Below, in pieces: positions 34,937 through 47,864 of a DNA stretch of 64,000 nt. How positions within the stretch are numbered: the first letter of the stretch is position 1; every line of letters starts with the position of its first letter. The position numbers and the translations under genes are program-made. The notes under the pieces are model-generated. The model worked only from the letters and a program-made list of their open reading frames with translations. It was not told the origin of the DNA and made no database searches. The stretch covers positions 124,001-188,000 of the forward strand of contig JAQOOI010000021.1 in NCBI GenBank assembly GCA_028554645.1, written 5' to 3'. This stretch comes from Omphalotus guepiniiformis. Taxonomy: Eukaryota; Basidiomycota; Agaricomycetes; Agaricales; Omphalotaceae.

Positions 34937-36288
34937 GAGTAGGACTATAGTGACTTTTGCAAGCTATAGAGACTCGAGGAGTGAGGTGAGGTGACGAGAT
35001 GATGGGAAGTCAGGTCAAGTATAACTTTGTATGAGTGCCGACCCCCCTCAGGCTATGCCAGTCTCCAGACCTTTCAGGTCATCATCGACATCAGATTCAG
35101 CGGCAACATGAAAGCAACCCGGCTCGGCGGCGGCGAATATTACATATGGAACACCCCTCATTATCTTTATCATTATCATGAGATCTGATGTTTTTACCTA
35201 TTAGTACAGTATGTACTGATGTACCGCCCGCGGATGTAAGCATCAATTCACGAGTCCAGACGTAGAGAGACTCCGAAAGGGAAAAAATGGTCCTGATTCT
35301 TCATATCAAGGCCGTGAAAGCCGCCAGGAACGTAGAGAGAGGGATAATATTATTGAGGAACTGGACAAAATCTAGACGGATTCCACGCATAATGGATTGC
35401 TATGTAGAGGTTAATCATAAGAGGCTTGTAAGAGGGTCGTAAGAGGTCGTAATTTGGGAAAATAAGTCAACGTGACCGGCTATCGGGAATACCCAGAAGC
35501 CGGAGGTTTTTTTTTGCTGGTTCGGTTTCAGCTTCAGCTTACTTCCGCTCCAACCCTCATGAAACTGAGCCAGCACCTCTCCCTACGGGGGTATCTCTGG
35601 GTATCTCTTATGATAATGATAAAAAGGCTGATCAAACTCGCCTGGGCGCGCGTTCACACCGGTGATAATTAACATATCCATATCTTTTTTTCTCACCAAC
35701 TCGGACTCCCAGAAGCCAGGAGTAAGGATGTTGACATCTTCAGTCTATCAGTCTAACATAGATTACACCTTGATGATCTTTTGATGATCAAGAATTAGCA
35801 TTTCCATTGATAGAATATCGAGGGGGTGCGTGGGTGGGAGAGAGGAACGACACGGCCCACGCTGGGGACCTGGGGACAGTAAAACTGCCCAAAGTTCAAA
35901 CGCACATTGTATCCGACTCGGAAGGCCCGAAGCTATGTATGATGTATGCATGCTATGACACACTTGCTACCATGTCCGGATAACGGGGGTACGTCCGTTA
36001 AATAAAAAGGTAAAGGGGTTCTTCATAAAAACTCGTTTGATTGAAAGGGACTTTGCACAGCTCTGCCTTTTTTTTCCGCCGGGGCCCTAGTCGGAGGAAG
36101 CTTTTTGTTTCAAAGTTCAAGCTCAAGTTCAATCGAGCTACTCCGACTTTCTCTCTCTCTCCATTTCCTTCTCTTCTTCTTCTAGTTTTCCCTTCCTTCG
36201 TTTTTGTACTTCATTGTGATACCTCTGCCTCACCTCTTCCGACTACCCTCTGCTTCCGCTTCCGCCCTCAAGCTCAAGATTCGAAACG
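34937..36288. other. Divergent intergenic region between acyl-CoA oxidase-like 2 and DUF6534 B
   Basis: About 1.35 kb between two divergent start codons. No gene is recognised. The right end has a long CT-rich tract (about 36145-36185) typical of fungal core promoters, which should serve DUF6534 gene B. Confidence 0.5.
36145..36185 (+). promoter_or_regulatory. CT-rich promoter tract
   Basis: A pyrimidine-rich run (ctttctctctctctccattt, continuing with cttct units) lies about 100-140 bases upstream of the DUF6534 B start codon. Such tracts commonly precede transcription starts in filamentous fungi. No TATA box is evident. Confidence 0.4.
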
Positions 36289-38173
36289 ATGTCAGCAGCA
36301 GGTAACGCGAGCGCAATCCCACTTAGTGGACTCCCTTTGGGTGTAGATCTATCCGGAACATTGGATGGGTTTTTCTATGGATATGCTATTGCTACTGTGT
36401 ACGCACCCCCCACTAAATCTAAATCATTTCCTTGTGAATCATTAACTCAATCTTCGTTCGTTCGTTCGCAGACTTTTCGGTATAACGATTGTTCAAGCTT
36501 GGATTTATATCAACACGAATCACGATAAATGGCCTCTTAGGTCTCTCGTGAGTCTTCCCGTCTCTCTCTCTCTCTCTCAAGCAGAATCTGAACGTACGTT
36601 CCAATTCAAGGTAGCCGTACTAGTGTAAGCCTCCCACCTCCCAGCTGATTCCTTTCGCCTCATTTCTCCCCCCCTTCCGAAACCGCAGTACCCTCGACTT
36701 CGTAACAACCTGTCTAGACAGCCAAATCCTTCATCATTACCTCGTACGCAACCCCTCATAATCAACATTTCAACGAACCAATATCTGACTCTGATCCGTT
36801 TCATCGCGCATTTCCGTACTTAGGTCGCGAATTTCGGAAACTTGACCGTCCTCACGACAATCTCCAAGTACGTCTTTCTTTCTTTCTTACGCGTCGCATC
36901 GCGTCGCGTTCCGTGGGTGGATCTTGTGCTAACGAATGTTTTGTCTAACGCAGACCCCTTGCGATTGAATTACTAGTGACTGTGGTCATAGTCTTTTCAG
37001 TCGAGATTTTCTTTGCATCTCGGGTTTATTTGAGTGAGTTGGGTTATACATAGTATTGCCCGACATCATATCCATTATATTAACTTTACGTTCTTGTGTA
37101 GTCGGAAGATTCCATTGGATTGTCCCGGCGTTGATTGTGGTTAGTGCGATAGGCGCTGCCGGTACGTTCGATTCTCCTCATCTCTCCTTCTGACTCCTGA
37201 GGCTATCCATTTACTGAATATTCGGAATTGCTTTAGCCGCGGGAATCGCTACTGTCGTAGGCCAATTCCAAGATGATTCATTAGCAAGTCTAGAGCGAAC
37301 CAAACAAAAAGTGAATCCTCCTCCCCTTCCCCCCCAATTCATCCCAATCTCATAACCTAACCCCCCTCAGCTCGAAATAGGCTTCGACTCAGCATTATCC
37401 GCATTCTCCGATATCGTAGCAACCATAGCCCTATCATGGGCATTCGCAAGATCTCGTACAGGAATCAAAAGAACCGATACATTACTTCAAAAACTCTTTC
37501 AGTATACTGTTACGCGTGGACTTTTTGTTTCGGTTGATCAGACGGTTTTGTTGGTTTTGATACTTGTTAAACCGGAGAAACTTTGGTGGTACGTTCCTCT
37601 TTGTTTTGTTTTTTATTACCTGTTTTTCGTGCCCTATAGAATTATTGACGCAACTCGAACTATCCTTCGTTGTGTTTGTTTAGGATGCCCTTCCACCTAG
37701 CCCTATCAAAAGTCTACGTAATAACAATGGTAGCAATGCTAAACTCCCGCGACTCCCTCCACACCATCTCCGGTTCCGGAGTCATCTCCGACGCAGATAT
37801 GGTCGGGAGGTCAACTATCGGTGGAACACACATCGGTGGGCATAGTATTACCGGAACTCGGGGACACGTCCATGGGGGTGAAACGCTTTATACTGTTGGT
37901 TCTTCGAATGAGTCGAGGAATAGTATGCAGTATAGATCTTCTGGTGGAGGAGGGCCCGAGGTTATTAATGTTACGGCGTTCCCGGGGGCTGGGGTTAAGA
38001 CGAAGGGTAGTAGTGGGGATGGGAGTTATATTGAGGTATGTATGTCCCCGCCCCGGGGTGGGTTTTTGGGGGGTTGGAGCTGATGGACCTTTTTCTTTCT
38101 CTTTGGGTAGATGGACGATTACGAGCGCAAGGGTGTCCTTGTCACGCGTGAGATGAACACTGAGATTGTTTGA
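36289..38173 (+). CDS. DUF6534-type multi-span membrane protein B
   Basis: This is the cleaner of the two DUF6534 paralogues. It starts MSAAGNASAIPLSGLPLGVD, then LDGFFYGYAIATV. Membrane-spanning blocks follow: LFGITIVQAWIYIN, TLDFVTTCLDSQILHHYLV, LLVTVVIVFSVEIFFASRVY, WIVPALIVVSAIGAA, VVGQFQDDSLASLERTKQK and ATIALSWAFARSRTGIKR. Then come LFQYTVTRGLFVSVDQTVLL, LILVKPEKLWW and MPFHLALSKVYVITMVAMLN. A Gly/Ser-rich cytosolic-type tail ends REMNTEIV at 38173. About seven membrane helices are expected. The family is basidiomycete-restricted to my knowledge, with no known function. The two paralogues sit beside acyl-chain enzymes on both occasions, which is worth noting but not proof of a link. Confidence 0.88.
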
Positions 38174-39492
38174 GATTTTGTTGTATGAATGGACGGTTTC
38201 CTATAGGCTTTACGATGGAGGGGAGGAGGACTCGACAAGGAGGCAGCGGCATCGGATGTACTTGTTATCAATTATTTATTCGTATTAACACGGACACGGA
38301 AGAAAGTCCAGTTGTACATACTCTTAACTGATTATTATGCGATGTACCATTCACCATTCAAGCGTATCATTTTGTACTTACTGTGTACTTTGTTCCCCTC
38401 AGTGGTAGTAGTTACTATTAGGGATTTTTGTGTGTTGAATACTTACAGACTTTTCTTTACATATTCGTTCGTTCGTTGTATGCAAGTCGGAAGAGTTCAA
38501 ACGTTTAGATATTCAAATTTTTTGGCGTTCTTCACATCATCGAAGATCATCACAAGGCCCTACGCTTGTTCTAATTTCTATCGTCACAGACGACGTCGAC
38601 CGAACAAACGTTCAACTTGCCTGCCTGCCTGCCGAGCTATGGATGTCGATGAAGGATTACTCCGTGGTGCTCCGAGCGCGTTGATCATGATCATCATACT
38701 GGCACCAGGTTCAGATAGGGGGGTGGCGCACCATTAGCATACGGGCCTACACGATCCTCATCATAACAGAATATCGATATCGATCGCAAATGTTCTTCTC
38801 CATCATCATGCCAAGGGTACTTCCTCGGAATAGGGGCCTTGACGAATCACGAACGTGTGCCCACTGCCCAGATAGGTGGTAGGGTACATGCTGGTACATG
38901 AGGGTACACGGATACACGGGTTCATAGTATTATGATAGTAAGAACATCTGATCTTGGAAGGAACTACTATAGTATGTACTGTAATCACACTACATACTTG
39001 TTGATGATGGGATCGATGATGGAGGGAGTATGACATTGATAGATTCAATGTAGAAAGAATCTTCAATCGGCGTGATTGTAGAACAATGATGGACATTGGA
39101 GGAGAGGCTCGGGACTCGGGAGAGTGAGAAATTAAAATTGATTACTGGGTAATACATATCGAGTATTACCGAATGGTACCGGTGCAGAGTAGATATGTAT
39201 ATGTATATGTATCTGTTTCTGGAATCTGGAATCTGGAATCTGATCGACCAATGGACCTGGCGTTCAAAGTTGAAGCCGTCCTTCGTGAAACGAAGACTTC
39301 GTTTTTATCACGGTGTAACAATGACAATGTAGTTGGTTCATCTCAGTTCAACTTCATGATACATATCCCTCGACGTTCCTACTGCAATGATACTGTTATT
39401 ACACATATATTTGGTTAATCCTATCTTTCGAACCGAGTACACATTCCTAGTCAAAGATCCAATATACACATTCTTCCCTTCCCTTTCCCATC
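38174..39492. other. Convergent intergenic region
   Basis: About 1.3 kb between the 3' ends of DUF6534 B (+) and adenylate-forming reductase 1 (-). A 141-codon frame at 38312-38737 (+) is A/T-rich with no motif, and I treat it as chance. Nothing else was seen. Confidence 0.45.
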
Positions 39493-42400
39493 TCAAATGA
39501 ACCCCTTCAACCTCCAATACTCCAACCACCCCATCACATCATCCCTCCCAACCCTCCCAAGTCCCTCATCCCCAAGCGTCCCAGAAACTTCCAACGCCTT
39601 CCCAATCTCCATCTTCGGCGACTCCCTATCACCTCCCCTTCCCCTATAACTCTTAAGCAACTCAAGCGCAGAACTCCTCGCATTCTCCGATTCACTACCC
39701 TCAACCCTCCTAATCCACTCTTCCGGCTCAACGAGCGGTACACCCAGCTCCTTCGAAATTTCATTAAAAATTGTCGTCCATTCGGTTGGTCGTGGGTGAA
39801 TTAGATGGAGGTATCGATGGGGACTGTTACGCATCTCGATTAGACATTTGGCAGCTGTATGAACGGGAAGCCATGCGATTGCCTGTTTGGTGATGAAGTC
39901 GAGTAGTTAGTTAGTCAGGTTGTCGTCGAATGTAAAAGATCGGGTTCCGCACTTCTGAAAACCGCGGTAAACACTCTGCATCTAACCCCGATTGTACCAA
40001 CGCCGGAAGCCACTCCCTCGTGGACCAAGCACCATTTATCCCTCCACTAAGTTGACCCACACGAACACACACCACGTTCAACCCAGTCGACTCTGCTACA
40101 TACTCCAACACGCTCTCCGAAACAAGCTTTGATTCACCATACCCGAACCCAACGGCGAGATTGAAATCTTTGATATGTTCTTCAGGAACGGGAACGTCGC
40201 CAATGTAGTCTACATGCATAAATTATCAGTTATCAGGTTCTCGGGTGGGCAAAAGGGAGGGAGAAAGCAATTACTTCTGAAAGCAGCTACGGAGCTAACG
40301 TATACGAAACGTGGTTTGGCACGCTCCTTGATTGAGAGGCAAAAGTTGACGAGGTTCTTAAGACCATGTAGCGACTCTTTGAACGACAAAATCGTATACT
40401 TGAATTCGACAGGCCAAGCTTTGAGTACAACATCAGAAAAAGTTCCCAAAGCACAGTAAGAAACCTAGGGCTGGCGTACCATTATGAATCACATGCGTAA
40501 CAGATTGTTGGATCTAGCAAGAAAAAAGAACAACTGTCAGTACACATCCAACACGCACATCTCACAACCCCCCCTCACCTCTTCATAAAGCTCTGCACTA
40601 ATCCCCAACAAACCCTCACTCGTATCCATCTCAACAAGCCTCAACTTCTCCGACTCAAGCAACCCAACATCAACACCCCTCTCCCTAAACGCCTCCTCCT
40701 GTCTCCTCGACAGCTCCTTCTCCTTCTCCTTCGAAGATCGATTCGCAGCATAAACAAGTTTCACACCGGGGTCTTGTAACAACGAAGCCAGAATATTCGA
40801 CCCCAAGGCTCCGGTCGTACCAGTCAACAGAACAACGTCACCGTCTTCTCTCGACTTTGTAGGAGCGCTATTGCTGGCGGTAGTGATAATACCAGCAACA
40901 ACCTCATCTCGTAAACCCCGCATCAAAACCTCAATTTTCCTAGTATCAACCTCATTCGGTTTTCCTTCCCCACTAACACAACGTACGATAAAACGCGTGA
41001 GGAGATTAATATTTGGGTTCTGATAAACCACATCTTGTGGGATTTCGCGTGCGAGTTCGGGGTGGGTTTTCCGAAGAGCATGAAGAACCGAGTTTTTAAT
41101 CCACGTTGATTGAAGACTATGAGTTATATCCTTATCAGCTCAAACTCGCACTCAATATTGGAGAAATTCTCACCTATCACACCCAACAGCATAAAAATCC
41201 CTATCATCCTCAATCTCCCCCTCTTTCCCCTTCCCCTTCCCCTTCCCCAACACCCTCCCAACAACAACCCTCAAAAACGCCCTCGTACCCTCCTCATCCC
41301 ATTCCTCAGGAGCAGGTATATCCCTCTGCGCAGATTCATACGAAGCTTCATACGCCTCATCAATCACCTTCTCATACGCCTCAAGCGCAAGATGTCTCCT
41401 CGGTTCGCCTTTAATAGAGTACGAGAATGGTTTAGTAGGGTTCAGCACAATGATCATCTATACGAGAGGTTAACTCATCACTTAAACGATATTACGACGC
41501 AGATATGGTGTGGTGTGGTATAGCTAACCTCTTTCGAAATCCTAGCAAACGCAGGAACAACTCCATTCACATCCTCAACAGTTCCCCAAACCCTATTCCT
41601 GAACCGCGCCAGTTCCTCTTCATCCCGTGGGTCAAACGGTTGAACCGGGTCAACAAGAATCCCAACATGAGGTCTTGCACGCCCAAACATAACCACAGAC
41701 CGAATATTAGGGTCTTTCGCTAGGGCCGATTCTGCGGGATATGGTGAAGTCGCTTGCGTTAGTGGGGAGTGAGATGATATTAAGGGGAAGTTTGGTGTAC
41801 CTATTGGACCGGGATTTACCTGAGGAAGGAAGGAAGGGAAGGAAGGAAGGAAGGAAGAGTGTTGTTAGTATAACTCACAAAGTAAGAAAAACCAAAAAAA
41901 AGCAAAAAACAAAAAACAAAAAAAGAAACCCTCACCTTCTCACCCAAACTCAACGTAACCTGAAAATCCTTTCTCCCAAATATCTTCCAAAGACCATTCC
42001 CTTTCCCTCTCTTCTTCTTCTCCGGATCAGGATGCGGGACAAGTAAATCCGACGTAGCGTAGCCTTCTTGTCCATCAATAACGGTGTTGATTATCGCGGG
42101 TGTATGTGTTGGTGTTTTCTATTACAACAACCAACAGGTTACAGAACAATTTAGTTTTTTTTTTTCTTGTGTGAGAGAGAGAGAGAACAAGAACAAGAAC
42201 AAGTTGTACGCACCACGAGTATAAGCTCATAAACCCCAGGTTGCCCAGGCACCTGCTCAATAAATCGCATACTATAATGTGGTGAGAACCTGAAATACTC
42301 AAAGTCCCGTTCGGCGTGCTCATCTAACGAGAACGAGAAAAAGTTTTTCATGAGTTCTGAATTCCAAATTTCCCAAGGATGAACAAGGAGCAAACGTACC

Positions 42401-43974
42401 AGGGATCAAATAACTCATCGCACCTCCCTCCGTCATACCATACATCGGAACAAGCGGGACACCATTCGATATTAGGTTCTTCCCGGTACGGCGGGTGAGT
42501 GGTGCGCCTTGGTAGATCTAGTATAGTCGTGTACCCATGTTCGTTTAGCTGAGAGTTGTTTTGATAGGGATAGTTACAGGAGAGCGACGTACGACCGCTT
42601 TCATACTCTTCATATACTCGATTTTCGATTTATCCTTCGTCCATTCCTACGTCCAAAAAAATAAATACATCGAGGTTGAGTTGGAGATTCAAGGAAAAGG
42701 AAAAAGAATATGAAGGGGGTGGGGTAGACGCAGGACGTACCTCGAGATGAACGGATATCCCATAGACGATGGCGCTGGACGTACTCCGCATGCCTTCGAA
42801 AGCGACGTTGGGGGTTGGGAAGGGCGGTGGGTATATAGGTGGGAGAACGGTCAATGTAAGGCCGGCTTCGAGCTATTGAAAGCGTCAGAACACGATAAGG
42901 CGAATGGACTGGAGGACAAGAACTCACCGCCCATGTGAAAGGAACATTTCCGGCAGAGTCTTGAAAAGAAGAAAAAGAATGAGGTTCGCGTAGGAGGAGG
43001 AGGAAAACGCAGCGACTCACGAAACATAGGCAACGAAGTCAACGAACACCTCATCCCACAAAAATCAACGTCTCCGAACCCTACGAGAAATTCGAGATAT
43101 TCAGATTCAGTAGGCAGCCTGGCACAAACCAAAAAAAGAAAAACGGAAGAAACGGCGACGTACAGGGTAACATCCCCTGTTGATGCAAAAACCTATGCGT
43201 AATAGGTATAGGCTTCGGGAACGCCGTCGACCCCGACGAATGCATATACGCAGCCAAATCATCCATTCCCGTATCAACCTCAAACCCAATCTCAACCTCC
43301 TCATCCTCCTTCCCAAGAGGATAAAAACTTTCAAAATACGGCGTATCAAGTATCCTGGGAACCCTAAACCCACTATCTTCGTCTTCCCCACTCAAAAGTG
43401 CTAGGGCAGCACGTAAAACGAACAATATCCCTTGTTCTTCTTTACTAGTACCTACGAATACCCCAAAGGGTTTGGTACGGGATAAGAGATGCGCGATCAT
43501 TGGAGGGGAGTTACGTGGGGATATTGGGAAGGGGATGTATCCTGCGCGGATGATACCGAAGATGAGGGTTGAGTAGGTTATTGTATCTGTGTTTTTTTGA
43601 TGAGAATTCGTAAATGGATAGATTGACGGTAAGGAATAATATTGGGGGGACATACCACGATTAGTTAGGATAGCAATGACCTTCTTCCCTCCTTTCCCCT
43701 CTTCATGCTCAGATCCTTCCTGTAGTGGCTCGACGAGATTTCGTACAATCTTCGCAGCACGTCTAACGGCATTCCCTGCTCTTCCCCATCCGATAGTCTT
43801 TAGTTCTCCGGGTTCATTGTCGGAGAGAGGGGTGCGATATACGAAAAGAGGATGATTGGGTGAATGTACACGATGGAATTCATACAATTGCCATAGATTG
43901 AGTGATTCGTCAAGAGGAGGAAGAGACCATGTCGGAGAGTTTTGCCCTTGTGGTGTTTTGTAATTCTTGTTCAT
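39493..43974 (-). CDS. Adenylate-forming reductase 1 (A-T-TR, NRPS-like carboxylic acid reductase)
   Basis: This is a three-domain enzyme. An adenylation domain activates a carboxylic acid, a carrier domain holds it as a thioester, and a terminal reductase domain releases an aldehyde or alcohol with NADPH. The start is MNKNYKTPQGQNSPTWSLPP at 43974. Adenylation blocks are RAGYIPFPISPRNSP, MHSSGSTAFPKPIPITHRF (P-loop-like core) and later VDPVQPFDPRDEEELARFRN. The carrier motif is DFYAVGCD followed, across an intron, by the phosphopantetheine Ser. The reductase has VVLLTGTTGALGSNILASLL (cofactor loop), RFVYVSSVAAF and GYGESKLVSESVLEY (YxxxK), and ends WLEYWRLKGFI at 39493. This A-T-TR order is known for basidiomycete adenylate-forming reductases, including the alpha-aminoadipate reductase type. 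No substrate is assigned. A second copy of the same architecture begins at 60439. Confidence 0.9.
41818..41858. repeat. (ggaa)n microsatellite inside an intron of reductase 1
   Basis: Tandem ggaa/gggaa units lie between coding blocks of the adenylate-forming reductase, in a stretch with no reading-frame support. Confidence 0.8.
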
Positions 43975-44670
43975 CGATATCTTTAAGTGAGAGTGAAACG
44001 TGAATTCGAGACGAGTATGAGTATGATAGTTTTATGTGAATTACCTTTGGTATAACTTTCTACTTTCTGTCTGTCTTTCTTTTGAAGTGACTCGGAAGGA
44101 TCGACACGAACGGTTAAGATGTTGGCGGATATTTCTAATAAATTGGAAATGAAAAGACGTTCGAACTCGGTCATGGAAAAAGGTACGAACTTGTCCAACC
44201 TGTCCAACCTATTCAACCTCAGGGCGCTGGGCGCTGAAGCAGTGCGTTACTCTGTTGTACTCTGTAACTTTGATACACCTTGTATTCCCATCGGATTCCC
44301 ATCTTGCCGGTTAATGTATCATGCATCATGATGATGCACTTGATATCGGAACCACGGGACTCGAAGTTGGGGCAAAGCCGGCTGGCTATGCACACTGCCA
44401 GATGATGGATGGAATTTGAGCGCGGTGGCTACGCTTTTCATGGACGACCAGAGATGGCACCAAGAGTGTAGAAAGCAAAATGAAAGGAAATCCAGGAACA
44501 AGTAACCGTCAGCAACGAGTTTGGCGCTTAGCGCGCGTCCTGTCAAAGACCTACCCTAAACAAATTTGCCTGCTCACGCAAAACACACTATCGAGATTGC
44601 AGAAACATATACATTTTACATTTCAATTACACACCAACATCCCAAAGACCCATACTAAGTACCAAGCGCG
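43975..44670. other. Intergenic upstream of reductase 1
   Basis: About 700 bases between the reductase 1 start (-) and the stop of the DUF5695 gene (-). A 77-codon minus-strand frame at 43983-44216 could belong to a 5' UTR. No motif was found. Confidence 0.45.
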
Positions 44671-47600
44671 CTAAGCCCCAGCAACCAACGTAACATTCCC
44701 AACCCCACCCTCCCCTTCCCCAAACTCAACAACCCACGCCCCACCACCATCAACACTCAACCCCCCAACAGGTCTCAACACCCCAACCCCTCCTCCACCC
44801 CCACTCTGAGTCGCCGTCTGACTAACAACCAACCTTCCCTCCTCCGCACCCGCACCCGCACCAACACCCCTCACAACCCCCACTTCCACCGTCACATTCT
44901 TCCCCGTCCCCGTCCCCGTACCCGTAACCCTAACAAAATCAAAAGCCCCCGCATCAAGTACCAGCAACGCTCCAATCGGCGCAACAAAAACCCTCCTCCT
45001 AACCGAATCTCTCACTTCCACCTCAACCATCCCCTCACTCTCACTCAACACATTCCCTCCAAAAACCTGCCATCCAAAATCAGGGTGGTTAACAATAAAC
45101 GTTCCCATCCCCATCGCATGTCCCGAAAAATTAGGTCCATAATCCCCTGAATACGCATCCCAAGCAAGTGTATCCGCAAACGAATGAAAGGACGCCGATG
45201 CGAATCCTCCTTGGTCAATATTCGAAAGTGGTCCACAAAGTCCACCAAAACCCGCTCGGAGGAGGTAATAATCTTCTGGGGATGATTCGAATGCGAATAT
45301 AAGTGGGAGAGCATTAAGTCCTGATCCATAATGATGAATTTGACGTTCAATTCGCATTAATTTGCCGCCGTAGATGTTGTCCCTTGAGAAACGTAGAGCG
45401 TCAGAACGAGAGATTAGTACGAGAGAGGGTGAGTGAGGAAACTCACCAATACCGCCTTGCATTCCCATTATACCCCCAATGCGCAATAACAGGTTGATAC
45501 GCCAAAATCGAGTTGAGCGCATTAACAGCAGTCGTACTATCATTGAAATACGTGCTCCAAACATAAACACCCTCTTGTCCAGTCGAATCCCAAGCCATCT
45601 CCGATCCAAACCTAACCCCCACAAATTTAGTCTTAGTATAAACTCAACAATCACATATCAGCTATAGCGAAACTCACGGAAACCTCTCCCCTTTCCAAAC
45701 CTCCCACCTCTCCCTCATCCTACTCTCAACCAAAGTCGCATTCCCACTCCACCCCTCCCCCTCCCTCCTCAAATCATCCAACAAATACCTAATAACAGTC
45801 TCACCCATCAACCCATCATCCGCAAAACCCGCACCAGTCAACGTCGATACCGTAAGCACCGCTTGACTAAGATACCACTCCCACCCATGCTCAGGTTGCG
45901 TGAGTAGTTCGGGGTAATTCCTCGCAACGCGGTACAGCGCCCAATAGGCTGCGATGACGTGGACGTAATCATACGAACGGTCAGTTGCGTATGATTCGGG
46001 TTGAGTCCAGGACCACCAGTTTGTCCAGTCTATTGAGGTTGGATAGGTGTAGTTTGGTACTAGGGAGGGTTCGTAGAAGAATATGGACTATAAGGAGGTG
46101 AGGTGAGATTAGGTGAGTAGGAGCGAGAGGGGAGGGAGCGTACTTTTTTAACGGTTCCTGAGAAATGTTCACTATAAGTCAATAAAGCCGTAAACAAGAG
46201 AATTAAATCTCACCATTAGCATTCTGAATCCTTCCCCAAAGCGTCTCATTAATAAACCTCTCCATCTTCGCCACCTCCTCCTGATTAGGCTGTACAAACT
46301 GTTTCATCGAAGCAGCCAACCAAGATCCCGCACCAGCTTCATCTTCAAGTCCAGGAATCCAAGCTCTGTCACGAAAAACTCAAACTCAGTCTGAATCAGA
46401 AGCCCATTCTTCAACTCTTACCTCGGATCATTCAAAACAGGCGCATTAACCTCCCTATCATAACTAATCACACTCGGCGCCCTCCCAAACGGATCCTCAT
46501 CATCATCAAACCACGACTCCGTCGTCAAAAACCCACCCAAATCACCTACAACCTCCGTCGCCGCTTTCGTAACAAGATAATTAACCGTCTGCAGCGTACC
46601 ATCCTCATACAAAATCTCCACCCTCGACCGACCCCAAGTACGAGGAACAACATCATACCCAACCCAAGGCTCCGTTTGTGCATCCGAATTAGGTGTCAAA
46701 ACCAATGCACCATTCGGCTCAACAGTGATATTTCCAACGGGCCGCCCATAATTCAGAAAAAGTTTCCCAACTTGATCCATCGAAACAATAGTCCCAGGAA
46801 TCGTAACACCCAAAGGTTTCCCAGCCCCCACAACACCATCCTCAATCCTCCTAATCTCATCAACAACTCTAAACTCCAACCCATACGTCCGTGTTTCATT
46901 CACCTGAAGAATCGCTGACGTAGGAGCGTTCCACGGAGTCACGTTGGCCCATTCGTTTTGGGCGTAGGCGAGGGTGTGGAATTGCCATTCGTAGAGACCT
47001 TCAAAGGTTTGGGATTGGTAGAAGGGTGTTAGGGAGGTTGATTCGGGGAGGAAACGCCAGCCTTCGAGGGGTGAGGTGGTGTTTGTGGCTGGGAGGACGA
47101 GGAGGGGTGGGAGGGTACCGAGGAGGGGGGTTACTTGGACGTAGCTGTAGATGGAGTGAGTGAGTGAGAGGGCATTAAAAGAGATAAAGAGGCCCGTGAC
47201 TCACCCGGCATCTTGTCCAATGTAGGGGTCGAAAAGGCTACAGAGATTGTTCGTGTCTGTTGCAGTACGTCCAGTGAAAATCTTTGAGAAAAAGATTAAT
47301 TCGCTACATCATTTCGTTCATTAAAAAGAAACGTACATTGTTAAATTCCAACGGTGCACCCAAAGCTCCAATCTCTACTGCTTCCTTCTGCGAATTGGTG
47401 ACGTCGAACAGCAACTGCAGTACCCCGTCTTGACTAACGACCCATCGTCGCGTGATGTTCAACAACGAACCACTCGGCAACGTAGGGCTCAAATTCGCAG
47501 CTGCGAGCGTCATACCCGCAACCTGTTCCGCAGTAACTTTTTTCCGACTCGTAGAAGAATCCCCATTAACCCATGAGTTCGACCCAACAGTTCGTGCTCT

Positions 47601-47864
47601 GAACGTGATGTCGCCGAGATGATAATTCCCATTTCGAGCGCGGTCGGACATCATGTCGGTTGGGATGAAGTTGAAGCTGCCATTCAGGGTGGTGAGAGAA
47701 TACAGGGTTTGGGAATCTTTGACGAGTTGGATGGAAAATGTTGAGGTGTTGAAAGTTGAAAAACCGTCAGAGAGACCGAGGGTGTCATTTTGAGCCGAGA
47801 CGGGATGGATAAGCACGGTGAAGAGGACGAAGACGCCGATGAATAGATCATATACGAGTAACAT
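44671..47864 (-). CDS. DUF5695-type secreted protein (glycosidase-like fold suspected)
   Basis: This is a large secreted protein of a fungal family annotated as DUF5695. The start at MLLVYDLFIGVFVLF (near 47864) gives a signal peptide ending near HPVSA; an upstream GTG in frame is not used in my model. Blocks in order: FSIQLVKDSQTLYSLTTLNG, FNFIPTDMMSDRARNGNYHL, GDITFRARTVGSNSW, NITRRWVVSQDGVLQLLFDV, VEIGALGAPLEFNN, APTSAILQVNETRTYGLEFR, DPFGRAPSVISYDREVNAPV and ADDGLMGETVIRYLLDDLRR. The C-terminal part has DNIYGGKLMRIERQIHHYGS, GPLSNIDQGGFASASFHSFA, DTLAWDAYSGDYGPNFSGHA and HPDFGWQVFGGNVLS, ending LVAGA at 44671. Around ten introns break it. The alternating helical repeats and conserved Asp/Glu/His suggest a six-hairpin-type glycosidase, which is inference. 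It has no obvious tie to acyl metabolism. Confidence 0.8.
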
